Positions 1-7,129 of a stretch of 12,259 nucleotides of DNA are shown here, piece after piece; positions within the stretch are counted from its first letter, which is position 1; every line of letters starts with the position of its first letter. Below the pieces are notes generated by a model. It had not been told where the DNA came from and made no database searches. It saw only the letters and a program-made list of their open reading frames with translations. A program made the translations under genes and the position numbers. Source of the DNA: Gemmatimonadales bacterium UBA1120 (GTDB lineage Bacteria > Gemmatimonadota > Gemmatimonadetes > Longimicrobiales > Gaopeijiaceae); assembly GCA_002313925.1 (NCBI GenBank), contig DCAZ01000025.1:6862-19120 (forward strand), written 5' to 3'.

Positions 1-338
1 ACATAGTCTTGGAACGATCCGTCCCGAATTGGGACCTCCTGGCCATCAAGATCAATAATCGCGTTGTCAACTTGAGCTGCAGCCAAGGCAGCCATCACAT
101 GTTCAACAGTATTTACCTGGGCATCCCCATTAGCCAGCGAAGTCCCCAACTCAGTTCCTACAACATGGCTGAGTGTTGCTGGAATCTCTGGACAACCATC
201 TAGGTCGAGTCGACGGAAGCGAATACCTGTATTTACGTTACCAGGACGAAGTGTGATCGTGGCAGATTCGCCAGAGTGAATACCCGTTCCAGCTAAACTC
301 ACATCTTTCCTGATAGTTCGTTGACTTGGTTCTGTCAT
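1..338 (-). CDS. lpxC: LpxC, UDP-3-O-acyl-N-acetylglucosamine deacetylase (partial, N-terminal part)
   Basis: LpxC is the zinc-dependent deacetylase that makes the committed step of lipid A synthesis in the cytoplasm. Only the first 112 residues are inside the window; the frame runs off the left edge, so this gene is partial by position and not visibly broken. The N-terminus carries the family motif GTGIHSG at residues 17-23 and TVEHVMAAL at 77-85, where His80 corresponds to the first zinc ligand and Glu79 precedes it as usual. The ATG at 336-338 is favoured by AAGG five bases upstream. It starts 35 bases after the lpxD stop, so the two are probably cotranscribed. In Bacteroidota and relatives LpxC is often fused to the dehydratase FabZ; whether that holds here cannot be seen because the C-terminal part is missing. 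Identification is confident. Confidence 0.95.
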   Translation of the reverse strand, partial: MTEPSQRTIRKDVSLAGTGIHSGESATITLRPGNVNTGIRFRRLDLDGCPEIPATLSHVVGTELGTSLANGDAQVNTVEHVMAALAAAQVDNAIIDLDGQEVPIRDGSFQDY

Positions 339-373
339 AGCGACCTTAAGTTAATCACGAGGTTATTCTCAAA

Positions 374-1456
374 CTAAGGCTCCATCTCAACTTCACCTTC
401 CAAGAGGTCGGCTAACTTCTCTTCTAACATCCCAACGCGTTCTACTAGGGATGGAAGCCGACTGAGGTGAGCCTGCTTTTTGAGTTGCTCTCTGTGTTCA
501 CGAGCAGGGTGTCCTGACACGGTTTGTCCGCCAGGCACATCACGCATGAGTTTAGTGGCTATCGCGAGCCGTGCTCCATCTCCGATATCCAAGTGATCAC
601 TCACGCCCACCTGCCCTCCCATCCACACGCCTTTCCCTATCCGAGTTGAGCCAGCAACACCAACTAGGGCAGCAAATAGAGAACCCGCACCCACTTTCAC
701 ATTATGCGCTAAGTGCACAAGGTTGTCCGTCTTACTACCACGCCCAACAACGGTATCACCTAAGGATCCTCTGTCTATCGTCGCATTGGCACCAATTTCG
801 ACATCATCTTCGATGACGCAGCGACCTACCTGAGGAATCTTTAAGTGAACGTCATCAACCAGTGTAAAACCGAACCCGTCAGAGCCCAAGCGAACTCCAG
901 AATGCACGACAACTCTATCTCCAATCACCGTTTCCTCGTACGTGACTACCTGGGGGTGCAGGAGACATTCCTTTCCCAATGACGAACCCCTGCCAATCAC
1001 ACAATGAGGGCCAATTCTGCACCCATCACCTATCTGTGCGTCATCTTCTATAACAGCGTACGGGCCCACTGATACTCCATTACCCAATTCTACCCCCAGA
1101 CCAATAACAGCAGTTGGATGAACACGAGCGCTATGTGGTTGAGGAGGATGAAAGCGTTTGAGTAATGTCCTCAAGGCCCGATAAGGTTCTTCAACAATTA
1201 TGCGGGGTGCGTGCGAGGGCACATAAACTTGTAAGTCAGAACTAACTAGAAATGAGCTAGCTCGAGAACCTGGGACATAGCGCGCGTAGCGCTTCCTCGC
1301 CAGAAACGCCATCTGACCTGCATCCGCCTCATCGACAGGACCAATCCCAGATACCCATAAACCCCCATCACCCTCGAGCCTACCTCCCACAAGTTCCGCA
1401 ATCTCTTTCGTTGTCAGTCCAGCGGACTGAGGATTTCGTCTTCTATTCTCACTCAT
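374..1456 (-). CDS. lpxD: LpxD, UDP-3-O-(3-hydroxyacyl)glucosamine N-acyltransferase
   Basis: LpxD adds the N-linked 3-hydroxyacyl chain to UDP-3-O-acylglucosamine, the step after LpxC in lipid A synthesis, using acyl-ACP in the cytoplasm. The 360-residue protein has the family layout: an N-terminal uridine-binding domain (about 14-105), a left-handed parallel beta-helix of hexapeptide repeats (about 108-300) with many I/V-G-x-G turns, and a C-terminal helix. GSDGFGF at 191-197 is a typical LpxD signature. His251 in LAHNV matches the catalytic histidine of E. coli LpxD (His239). The C-terminal tail (about 320-355) is charged and helical and slightly longer than in E. coli (341 residues in total). 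The gene follows a probable terminator, so it may have its own promoter, although I see no convincing one. The ATG has only a weak upstream ribosome binding site (AGTAGG about 11 bases away). Identification is confident. Confidence 0.96.
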   Translation of the reverse strand: MSENRRRNPQSAGLTTKEIAELVGGRLEGDGGLWVSGIGPVDEADAGQMAFLARKRYARYVPGSRASSFLVSSDLQVYVPSHAPRIIVEEPYRALRTLLKRFHPPQPHSARVHPTAVIGLGVELGNGVSVGPYAVIEDDAQIGDGCRIGPHCVIGRGSSLGKECLLHPQVVTYEETVIGDRVVVHSGVRLGSDGFGFTLVDDVHLKIPQVGRCVIEDDVEIGANATIDRGSLGDTVVGRGSKTDNLVHLAHNVKVGAGSLFAALVGVAGSTRIGKGVWMGGQVGVSDHLDIGDGARLAIATKLMRDVPGGQTVSGHPAREHREQLKKQAHLSRLPSLVERVGMLEEKLADLLEGEVEMEP

Positions 1457-1505
1457 AACTCAGGCCTACTCTGTGGTTAGGTAATTCATAATCATTGAAC
1501 TGTGT
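1457..1505 (-). other. Leader of lpxD, no clear promoter seen
   Basis: If the upstream terminator is efficient, lpxD and lpxC need a promoter in or near these 49 bases. The minus strand has an A+T-rich stretch with TATGAA-like and TTCAAT-like words, but no pair resembling a sigma-70 -35 and -10 at a normal spacing. I see no hairpin or repeat. The region is listed because it is where a promoter would have to lie. Confidence 0.3.
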
Positions 1506-1554
1506 TTAAAACTGAGAAGGGCCCACAGCGCTAGAGTCGCGCTGTGGGCCCTTC
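1506..1554 (-). terminator. Probable Rho-independent terminator after skp/ompH
   Basis: A perfect 16-bp inverted repeat (arms 1516-1531 and 1539-1554) encloses a 7-base loop. On the minus strand the stem is followed by TCAGTTTTAAA, a short T run starting four bases past the stem. On the plus strand the stem is followed by CCACTATG, so it would not terminate in that direction. It lies 30 bases past the skp stop and about 60 bases before the lpxD start, which makes it the apparent end of the lysS-to-skp transcript. The stem is long and G+C-rich, but the T run is short and offset, so partial read-through into lpxD is possible. Confidence 0.8.
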
Positions 1555-1584
1555 CCACTATGTCTGACCGCCGTTTTAAGTACT

Positions 1585-2121
1585 CTATTTGCCCCCCGGA
1601 TTTGCACCTGAGCCAGACTCCAGTCGAGATATGACCTCTTGCGTAAGGTCCAGGGCCGGGTCTGCTGATATAATTGAACCAGCACCTGCATCCAGAATAA
1701 GGGAATAGTCCCCCTCCTCACGGATTGCCTCAATCACAGCGGTAACCTCTTCCATGATCGGTTGTATAAGCTCTGCTTGCCGTTGCTGGAGCGCAGCCTG
1801 CATTTGTTGAGCACGCTGTTCGGCCTCTACCAATCTCTGTTGTAGTTGCGCTTCACGGTTGGCCTTGGCCTCAGGAGACAGAGTCAAGGATTGCTGCTGC
1901 AGTTGCTGCTGCATATTCTGCAATTCGGTCTGAATACGCTGCATCTCTTCTTCTGCAGCTTGTCCTTCTTGCTCAAGCTGCGCTTGGGCCTCGGCTGTAC
2001 CTGGATGTGCCGCCAAGATCTCTTGAGACTGGATATACCCGATCTTAAGGGCCTGAGCTTCCAAAGACCCTGCAGTTGCCAATAAGGCTACAGTGAGAAG
2101 AGGTATCAAGGTGCGTCGCAT
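1585..2121 (-). CDS. skp: Skp/OmpH family periplasmic chaperone
   Basis: This is a Skp/OmpH-family protein, expected to form a trimeric periplasmic holdase that carries unfolded outer-membrane proteins to the Bam complex. The 178-residue product begins with a signal peptide (basic MRR, a hydrophobic run at about 5-19, and a likely cut after AQA at residue 24). The mature protein opens with LKIGYIQSQEILAAHP, the short beta strand and turn typical of the family. A long glutamine- and glutamate-rich helical hairpin follows (about 42-135), corresponding to the Skp tentacles. The end, ILDAGAGSIISADPALDLT, is the family's closing strand and helix. A strong ribosome binding site fixes the ATG. The gene sits 41 bases after bamA, the standard bamA-skp-lpxD order of diderm bacteria. 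The family is certain; the exact client set is not known from sequence. Confidence 0.93.
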   Translation of the reverse strand: MRRTLIPLLTVALLATAGSLEAQALKIGYIQSQEILAAHPGTAEAQAQLEQEGQAAEEEMQRIQTELQNMQQQLQQQSLTLSPEAKANREAQLQQRLVEAEQRAQQMQAALQQRQAELIQPIMEEVTAVIEAIREEGDYSLILDAGAGSIISADPALDLTQEVISRLESGSGANPGGK

Positions 2122-2130
2122 TTCAGTTAA

Positions 2131-2137
2131 CTCCTCT
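2131..2137 (-). promoter_or_regulatory. Ribosome binding site of skp
   Basis: AGAGGAG lies nine bases upstream of the skp ATG in the 41-base gap after bamA. It is the clearest Shine-Dalgarno sequence in the window and supports that start. It suggests that skp is translated independently of bamA even though the two are probably cotranscribed. Confidence 0.75.
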
Positions 2138-2162
2138 GGTATTGCACTCTTACCCTGAAGAT

Positions 2163-4607
2163 CTAGAGACCTTGCCCCAAGCGGAAGTGCAGCTGCCAGC
2201 CGGGCTCTGGCTTGTCGAATCCGTAGGCATAGTCTAGCCCGATTGGACCGAACGGGGTAACCACCTGCAAAGCGATACCCGCACCTCGGAAGAGACGTGT
2301 TGGATCGATATCACTGGGTTCTCTCCAAACGTTACCTGCATCATAAAATAACGAGGCTCCGAACTGATCACTCATCCGCAAAGCATACTCTGCAGTGAAA
2401 CTGAAGAATGCGTCACCTAAACGCTCGATCTCCGTGATTCCAGCTGTCCTGCCTTCCGGGACAAACCCCTGTGGGGTAATGGATGTCTCATCATATCCAC
2501 GAAGATTTTGACCGAACTGTACTCCGCCCATCCAGAAACGGTCGAAGGGAAATGCACCTGCGTCTCCGAAGACGGACCCAGCACGGAGTGTGAGGCCCAA
2601 GGCAAAGCGAGGCCCTTGGGGCTGACTGTCACCATCCGCCATCTTCCCTACGGGGAGCCACCAGTTTGCTTCTGTAAGGATCTTTGTGAAATCCCCATTC
2701 CCCCCTAATAGTCCGCCGTTGAATTCCACAACCACGTTTTGCCGAGACCCAACCGTCGGAAAGAGTGGATGATCCAAAGTCTGGCGTGTGAGAGTTACTG
2801 AGAGCTGGCTCTGTAAGCCCGGCGGACGACCAAAGAGAGAGGTGTCTTCCACGTCACTGAACAGTTCATACTTAGTTCGGGAGATGCTATACCCTAGAAA
2901 AACACGACTTACACGAGAATTCGGCCACGGGAACCCAACTCGAGTTGATGCGCCAAGACGAGATCTTCGCCCAGTTGAAAACTGGAAAAAACGGTCCCGT
3001 GAATTGAACAGGGACAACGATCCTGACAGCAAAGACTGGAAAAGTGCAGGATCGGTGTAGCTCGCCTCGAAACTGTTAAGGTATCGCCCAAAGTCCCAAC
3101 GGAGGCTACCTGATTTTGCCTTACCAAACAGGTTTGGTTGCTGGTATCCAATAAACCCTGAGAGCCCGTATCCTCCACCCATAGATGTACCAAAGTTGAT
3201 TGAACCGGTCTGCTTCTCGACCACACTGAAAGTGATATCTACATCACCATCTTCGTTAGGCTGAATGTCCGGAAACGGCATGGGAGCTTCAAAGAAGCCC
3301 AGCGATGAAATGTTTTGATAGCTTCGGAGTACACGATTCTGACTATAAACATCTCCGGGGAGAACAAAGATTTGGTTTCTGATAACCCACTCGTAGGTGT
3401 ATTCGTTGCCTATGATCGCGATACGATTTACCAGCGCTGGAGTCCCTTCAACCACTTCCCAGACGGCATCCACAATTGGGCTTTCGCCGTTCGCGCCAGG
3501 CTTTCTATCGATCACCGGATTGATTCGTATATACAGATAGCCCTCATTCCGATACTGCTCTTCAGCCGCGAGCATCGCTTCGTTGAACTTAGCAGCATCG
3601 AAGACTTGGCCGCCGGCTCCTTCTGAATCTCCTCCGCCAAATCCAAGGCTACTGAAGATACCGCCCCCTGATTCCCTGAAAAGAATTTCCAGTTCCTCAG
3701 TCGTGAATTGTGTGTTTCCATTCACACGGAATGACCCCAGCCGATACTGCTCACCTTCATCAACTTGGACCCGCAAGATTGATTTTCCAGTGTTTGGATC
3801 AACGATTACCGTATCAGAGATTACCTGAAAATCTAGATATCCCTGAGATCCGTAGAACTGTGGGAGATTTTCTTCAAGGTCTACCTGAAGCCTCGATGCT
3901 TCAAAATCACCGGAACGGAACCACCAAAAACCTTCGGATTTCGTTGACATTGCTCCATGCAATTCATCCTCGGCGATCCCTTCGTTACCAAGAAACTCTA
4001 CACGCGACACAGTGACGCGTTGCCCTTCAATGACATCTATTATCAGATCAATCTCATTAAGTACGCCAGCAACTGGGACCAGCCGTTCCTCAATCTGAGC
4101 AAACGGAATCCCCTTACTTGACAATTCTTGACGGACATAAGCTTTCGCGTCCAGGATCCTCTGCCGATTTACTGGGAAGCCTGGCTCAAGATTTGTAGTA
4201 TCTCGAACTTGACGGGCTGAAATACTTTCCAGGCCATTGATCTGGACCGAACGAACACGGGGATATTCTTCAACCTGGACTACAAGCTCGACCGGTGAGG
4301 TGCCTCTTGCACGAACAACAATATTACTAAATTGACCAGTCGCGTGTAACGCTTTGATGCCGCGTTGAATATCCCTGTAAGTAATCTCTGAGCCCGCTTG
4401 AATACCGAATATACCAGAGACGCTTTGGTCTTGGATACGCTGAGAGGCCCCCTCAACTATTACAGTGTCAACCGAAACGATGCCTTGCTGTCCCTGCCAT
4501 CCAGACAGCATCTCAGGGGAAGCCGTAAGTACAACCGTGAAGAAGGCCGCCGCTACTGCGGTGGCCTTCACAAGAGCAAGTAGACTTCTAAAGTTGTGTC
4601 GAATCAC
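2163..4607 (-). CDS. bamA: BamA, outer-membrane protein assembly factor
   Basis: BamA is the Omp85-family core of the machine that folds beta-barrel proteins into the outer membrane. The 814-residue protein starts at a GTG that overlaps the clpC stop (GTGA). It has a signal peptide (hydrophobic about 9-29) and five periplasmic POTRA domains at about 43-114, 115-194, 197-285, 288-388 and 391-465. A 16-stranded barrel should span about 466-814. The conserved loop-6 motif appears as LRGYDE at 702-707, and FPTVGSR at 616-622 is another Omp85 barrel signature. POTRA4 contains a glycine- and serine-rich insertion (about 313-334). The protein ends in GQGL instead of an aromatic residue, so the usual beta-signal would be internal, around residues 803-808. 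No BamB, C, D or E gene is seen here. Assignment to BamA over TamA rests on five POTRA domains and the skp-lpxD neighbours. Confidence 0.96.
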   Translation of the reverse strand: MIRHNFRSLLALVKATAVAAAFFTVVLTASPEMLSGWQGQQGIVSVDTVIVEGASQRIQDQSVSGIFGIQAGSEITYRDIQRGIKALHATGQFSNIVVRARGTSPVELVVQVEEYPRVRSVQINGLESISARQVRDTTNLEPGFPVNRQRILDAKAYVRQELSSKGIPFAQIEERLVPVAGVLNEIDLIIDVIEGQRVTVSRVEFLGNEGIAEDELHGAMSTKSEGFWWFRSGDFEASRLQVDLEENLPQFYGSQGYLDFQVISDTVIVDPNTGKSILRVQVDEGEQYRLGSFRVNGNTQFTTEELEILFRESGGGIFSSLGFGGGDSEGAGGQVFDAAKFNEAMLAAEEQYRNEGYLYIRINPVIDRKPGANGESPIVDAVWEVVEGTPALVNRIAIIGNEYTYEWVIRNQIFVLPGDVYSQNRVLRSYQNISSLGFFEAPMPFPDIQPNEDGDVDITFSVVEKQTGSINFGTSMGGGYGLSGFIGYQQPNLFGKAKSGSLRWDFGRYLNSFEASYTDPALFQSLLSGSLSLFNSRDRFFQFSTGRRSRLGASTRVGFPWPNSRVSRVFLGYSISRTKYELFSDVEDTSLFGRPPGLQSQLSVTLTRQTLDHPLFPTVGSRQNVVVEFNGGLLGGNGDFTKILTEANWWLPVGKMADGDSQPQGPRFALGLTLRAGSVFGDAGAFPFDRFWMGGVQFGQNLRGYDETSITPQGFVPEGRTAGITEIERLGDAFFSFTAEYALRMSDQFGASLFYDAGNVWREPSDIDPTRLFRGAGIALQVVTPFGPIGLDYAYGFDKPEPGWQLHFRLGQGL

Positions 4608-7087
4608 GTCTTAGTTGCAGGCTCCGCTCGGAGCATGAGTCCCACCCCTGAGGGATCTATATCCACTTCAATTTCATCACCCGCGCTGAACTCGGCCATG
4701 AGAATTTTCTCCGAAAGCGCGTCCTCTAGGAAACGCTGTATCGCTCGTTTCAGAGGACGCGCTCCGAATTTCTCGTCATACCCTTCTTCTACTAGAAATT
4801 GAACCGCTGCTTCATTTAGGGTCAGTGTCATACCCTCTTCCGCTAGGCGACCCCGTACATCAGCGAGAAGTATGCTAACGATTTGGGCGATCTCGTCTTT
4901 CGAGAGTGGGTGGAACACAATTGTGTCATCTACCCGATTCAAAAATTCCGGATTAAAAGCCCGCTCGATCTCTCTCTGAACCTTATCCTTCATTATTTCG
5001 TAGCTTGATTTTGCATCACCTGTCTGGAAGCCAAGTCCTCGTCCTTTTGAAATATCTCGTGCCCCAAGATTCGATGTCATTATGAGCACAGTGTTCTTAA
5101 AGTCGATCACACGGCCGTAATTGTCCGTCAGATGGCCTTCGTCAAGTACCTGTAACAAGATGTTAAATACGTCTGGATGCGCCTTCTCAATTTCGTCTAG
5201 CAGTACTACTGAGTATGGCCGTCTGCGAACGGCCTTGGTGAGTGCGCCAGAGTCCTCATAGCCCACATATCCCGGAGGTGCTCCGATCAGACGTGAAACA
5301 GAAAACTTCTCCATGTATTCACTCATGTCGACCCGAATCAGAGCTTCAGAGTCCGCAAACAGGAATTCCGCGAGTGCGCGTCCAAGCTCTGTCTTTCCTA
5401 CACCTGTCGGTCCAGAAAAAATGAAAGAGCCGATCGGCCTTCGGGGATCCTTGAGCCCTGCTCGACTCCTGCGAATCGCTCGACTGACAGCTTCAATCGC
5501 ATCTTGTTGGCCGACAATTCTCTTGTGGAGCTCATCCTCCATATGGACTAGTCGATCTAATTCTGTCTGGCGAATCCTCGTTACGGGGATTCCAGTCCAC
5601 CGACTAACAATAAACGCTACATCATCAGGAGAAATTTCCGGCCGGTGTTGCTTTCTTTCCTCTTCCCACTCTTCCTGCCTCGCTCGAATCAGCTTACTGA
5701 ATTCTCGTTCCTCATCACGAAGCTCAGCAGCCCGTTCGAAATCCTGATCACCAATCGCTGTTTCCTTCTTCTGTCCAATCTCAGCAAGTCGGTCCTTGAG
5801 CCCTTCAACCTCAGGTGGAGGGACCTGACTAGCGATCCGGGCGCGAGCACCCGCTTCATCGATGACATCAATCGCCTTATCGGGAAGGAAGCGATCCGTG
5901 ATGTAGCGGTCAGCAAGCTTAGCTGCATGTTCAAGTGTATCATCAGGAATCACAATGCGATGATGGTCCTCGTAATGACCTCGCAGACCCCGGAGTATCT
6001 CGATTGTCTCCTCAACTACAGGGGGATCCACAATCACCGGCTGGAAACGCCGTTCTAGTGCCCCATCCTTCTCAATGTATTTTCTATATTCATTTAGGGT
6101 TGAGGCTCCAATACATTGGAGTTCACCCCGGGAGAGTGCAGGCTTAAGCATATTAGATGCATCAATGGCTCCTTCAGCAGCTCCCGCACCAACCAGGGTA
6201 TGCATCTCATCGATAAATAGAATTACCGTTTGAGTCTGTTGGATCTCATTCATTACTGCCTTCAACCGCTCTTCGAATTGGCCACGGTATTTGGTGCCCG
6301 CAATTACTGCAGCCATGTCCAGTGCGAGGACCCTGTAATCCTTAAGTGCGTCTGTAACTTCACCACTCGCAACTAATTGTGAGAGGCCCTCGACAATGGC
6401 GGTTTTACCCACTCCCGGTTCTCCAATTAGAACAGGATTGTTCTTCTTCCTCCGACAAAGGATCTCAATAATCCTTTCAATTTCAGCTTCGCGGCCAATG
6501 GTTGGATCAAGTTCATTCTTGCGAGCCAGCTCAGTAAGATCTCTGCAAAAATGATCAAGAGCAGGAGTCTTAGATTTCTTATCGTCTTGCCCAGGAGACG
6601 CATCACTTCCCCCGCCGCCGATCCCTGCCGGCTCAGATGTCTCTGCATCTGAAGACCCTAATACCTTGAGGGTCTCTCCTCGAGCTTCTTCGAGCGTTAC
6701 GCCAAGCGAGTTCAGGACTTGAGCTGCAATACCTTTCTCTTCTCGCAGAAGACCCAGCAGCAGATGCTCAGTCCCCACGTATGAATGGTTGAAGTCCCGA
6801 GCCTCGGACATCGCAAACTCAAGAACCTTCTTCGCACGAGAAGTATAGGGAAGTTCTCCAAGCGCTATCGTCGCCTTTCCCTTCCGGACTGACTCTTCTA
6901 CACGTTCGTGAATCTGTTCAAGGTCAACATTGAGAGTAATGAGCACTGCCGATGCTACACCATCACCTTCACGGATCAAGCCGAGCAGAATATGCTCAGT
7001 TCCGACATAATCATGTTGCAGACGGATCGCTTCTTCGCGAGCCATAGCCAAAACTTTTCGGACCCGGTCAGTGAAGTTGTAGTTCAT
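4604..7087 (-). CDS. clpC: ClpC, AAA+ unfoldase of the Clp protease
   Basis: ClpC is a two-ring ATPase that unfolds proteins and threads them into ClpP. The 827 residues show a double Clp-N repeat (about 3-75 and 80-145), a linker rich in Gly/Ser/Asp, then AAA domain D1 with Walker A GEPGVGKT (222-229), Walker B FIDE (291-294) and pore-loop KYRG (267-270). A middle domain with a UVR motif (about 428-463) distinguishes ClpC from ClpA and ClpB. Domain D2 has Walker A GPTGVGKT (559-566), pore loop GYVGYEDSG (606-614), Walker B LLDE (629-632), and sensor-2 GARPLKR. LGF at 685-687 fits the ClpP-docking tripeptide. Glu31 and Glu107, in the two GTEH motifs, match the phospho-arginine-binding glutamates described for Bacillus ClpC (E32 and E106). 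It follows mcsB by 42 bases without a clear ribosome binding site. clpP is not in the window. Confidence 0.97.
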   Translation of the reverse strand: MNYNFTDRVRKVLAMAREEAIRLQHDYVGTEHILLGLIREGDGVASAVLITLNVDLEQIHERVEESVRKGKATIALGELPYTSRAKKVLEFAMSEARDFNHSYVGTEHLLLGLLREEKGIAAQVLNSLGVTLEEARGETLKVLGSSDAETSEPAGIGGGGSDASPGQDDKKSKTPALDHFCRDLTELARKNELDPTIGREAEIERIIEILCRRKKNNPVLIGEPGVGKTAIVEGLSQLVASGEVTDALKDYRVLALDMAAVIAGTKYRGQFEERLKAVMNEIQQTQTVILFIDEMHTLVGAGAAEGAIDASNMLKPALSRGELQCIGASTLNEYRKYIEKDGALERRFQPVIVDPPVVEETIEILRGLRGHYEDHHRIVIPDDTLEHAAKLADRYITDRFLPDKAIDVIDEAGARARIASQVPPPEVEGLKDRLAEIGQKKETAIGDQDFERAAELRDEEREFSKLIRARQEEWEEERKQHRPEISPDDVAFIVSRWTGIPVTRIRQTELDRLVHMEDELHKRIVGQQDAIEAVSRAIRRSRAGLKDPRRPIGSFIFSGPTGVGKTELGRALAEFLFADSEALIRVDMSEYMEKFSVSRLIGAPPGYVGYEDSGALTKAVRRRPYSVVLLDEIEKAHPDVFNILLQVLDEGHLTDNYGRVIDFKNTVLIMTSNLGARDISKGRGLGFQTGDAKSSYEIMKDKVQREIERAFNPEFLNRVDDTIVFHPLSKDEIAQIVSILLADVRGRLAEEGMTLTLNEAAVQFLVEEGYDEKFGARPLKRAIQRFLEDALSEKILMAEFSAGDEIEVDIDPSGVGLMLRAEPATKT

Positions 7088-7129
7088 CGTAAATTAGGAT
7101 TGTTTAGTCTGAGCATTCTAGTTCTACCA

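Noticed and set aside
1506..1733. 75-codon minus-strand frame overlapping the end of skp and the terminator
   Set aside because: It is a shifted frame of skp running through the hairpin, so coding is very unlikely.
1846..1990. Glutamine-rich repeated codons in skp that look like a DNA repeat
   Set aside because: The CAG/CAA-rich stretch is explained by the Gln-rich coiled coil of Skp/OmpH; there is no exact tandem unit.
2909..3226. 105-codon minus-strand frame inside bamA
   Set aside because: It is an alternative frame within the conserved BamA barrel coding sequence and shows no family resemblance.
5313..6058. Plus-strand open frames of up to 144 codons opposite clpC
   Set aside because: They are antisense to a fully conserved clpC, their products are Ser/Arg/Leu-rich without recognisable domains, and they lack a supporting ribosome binding site.
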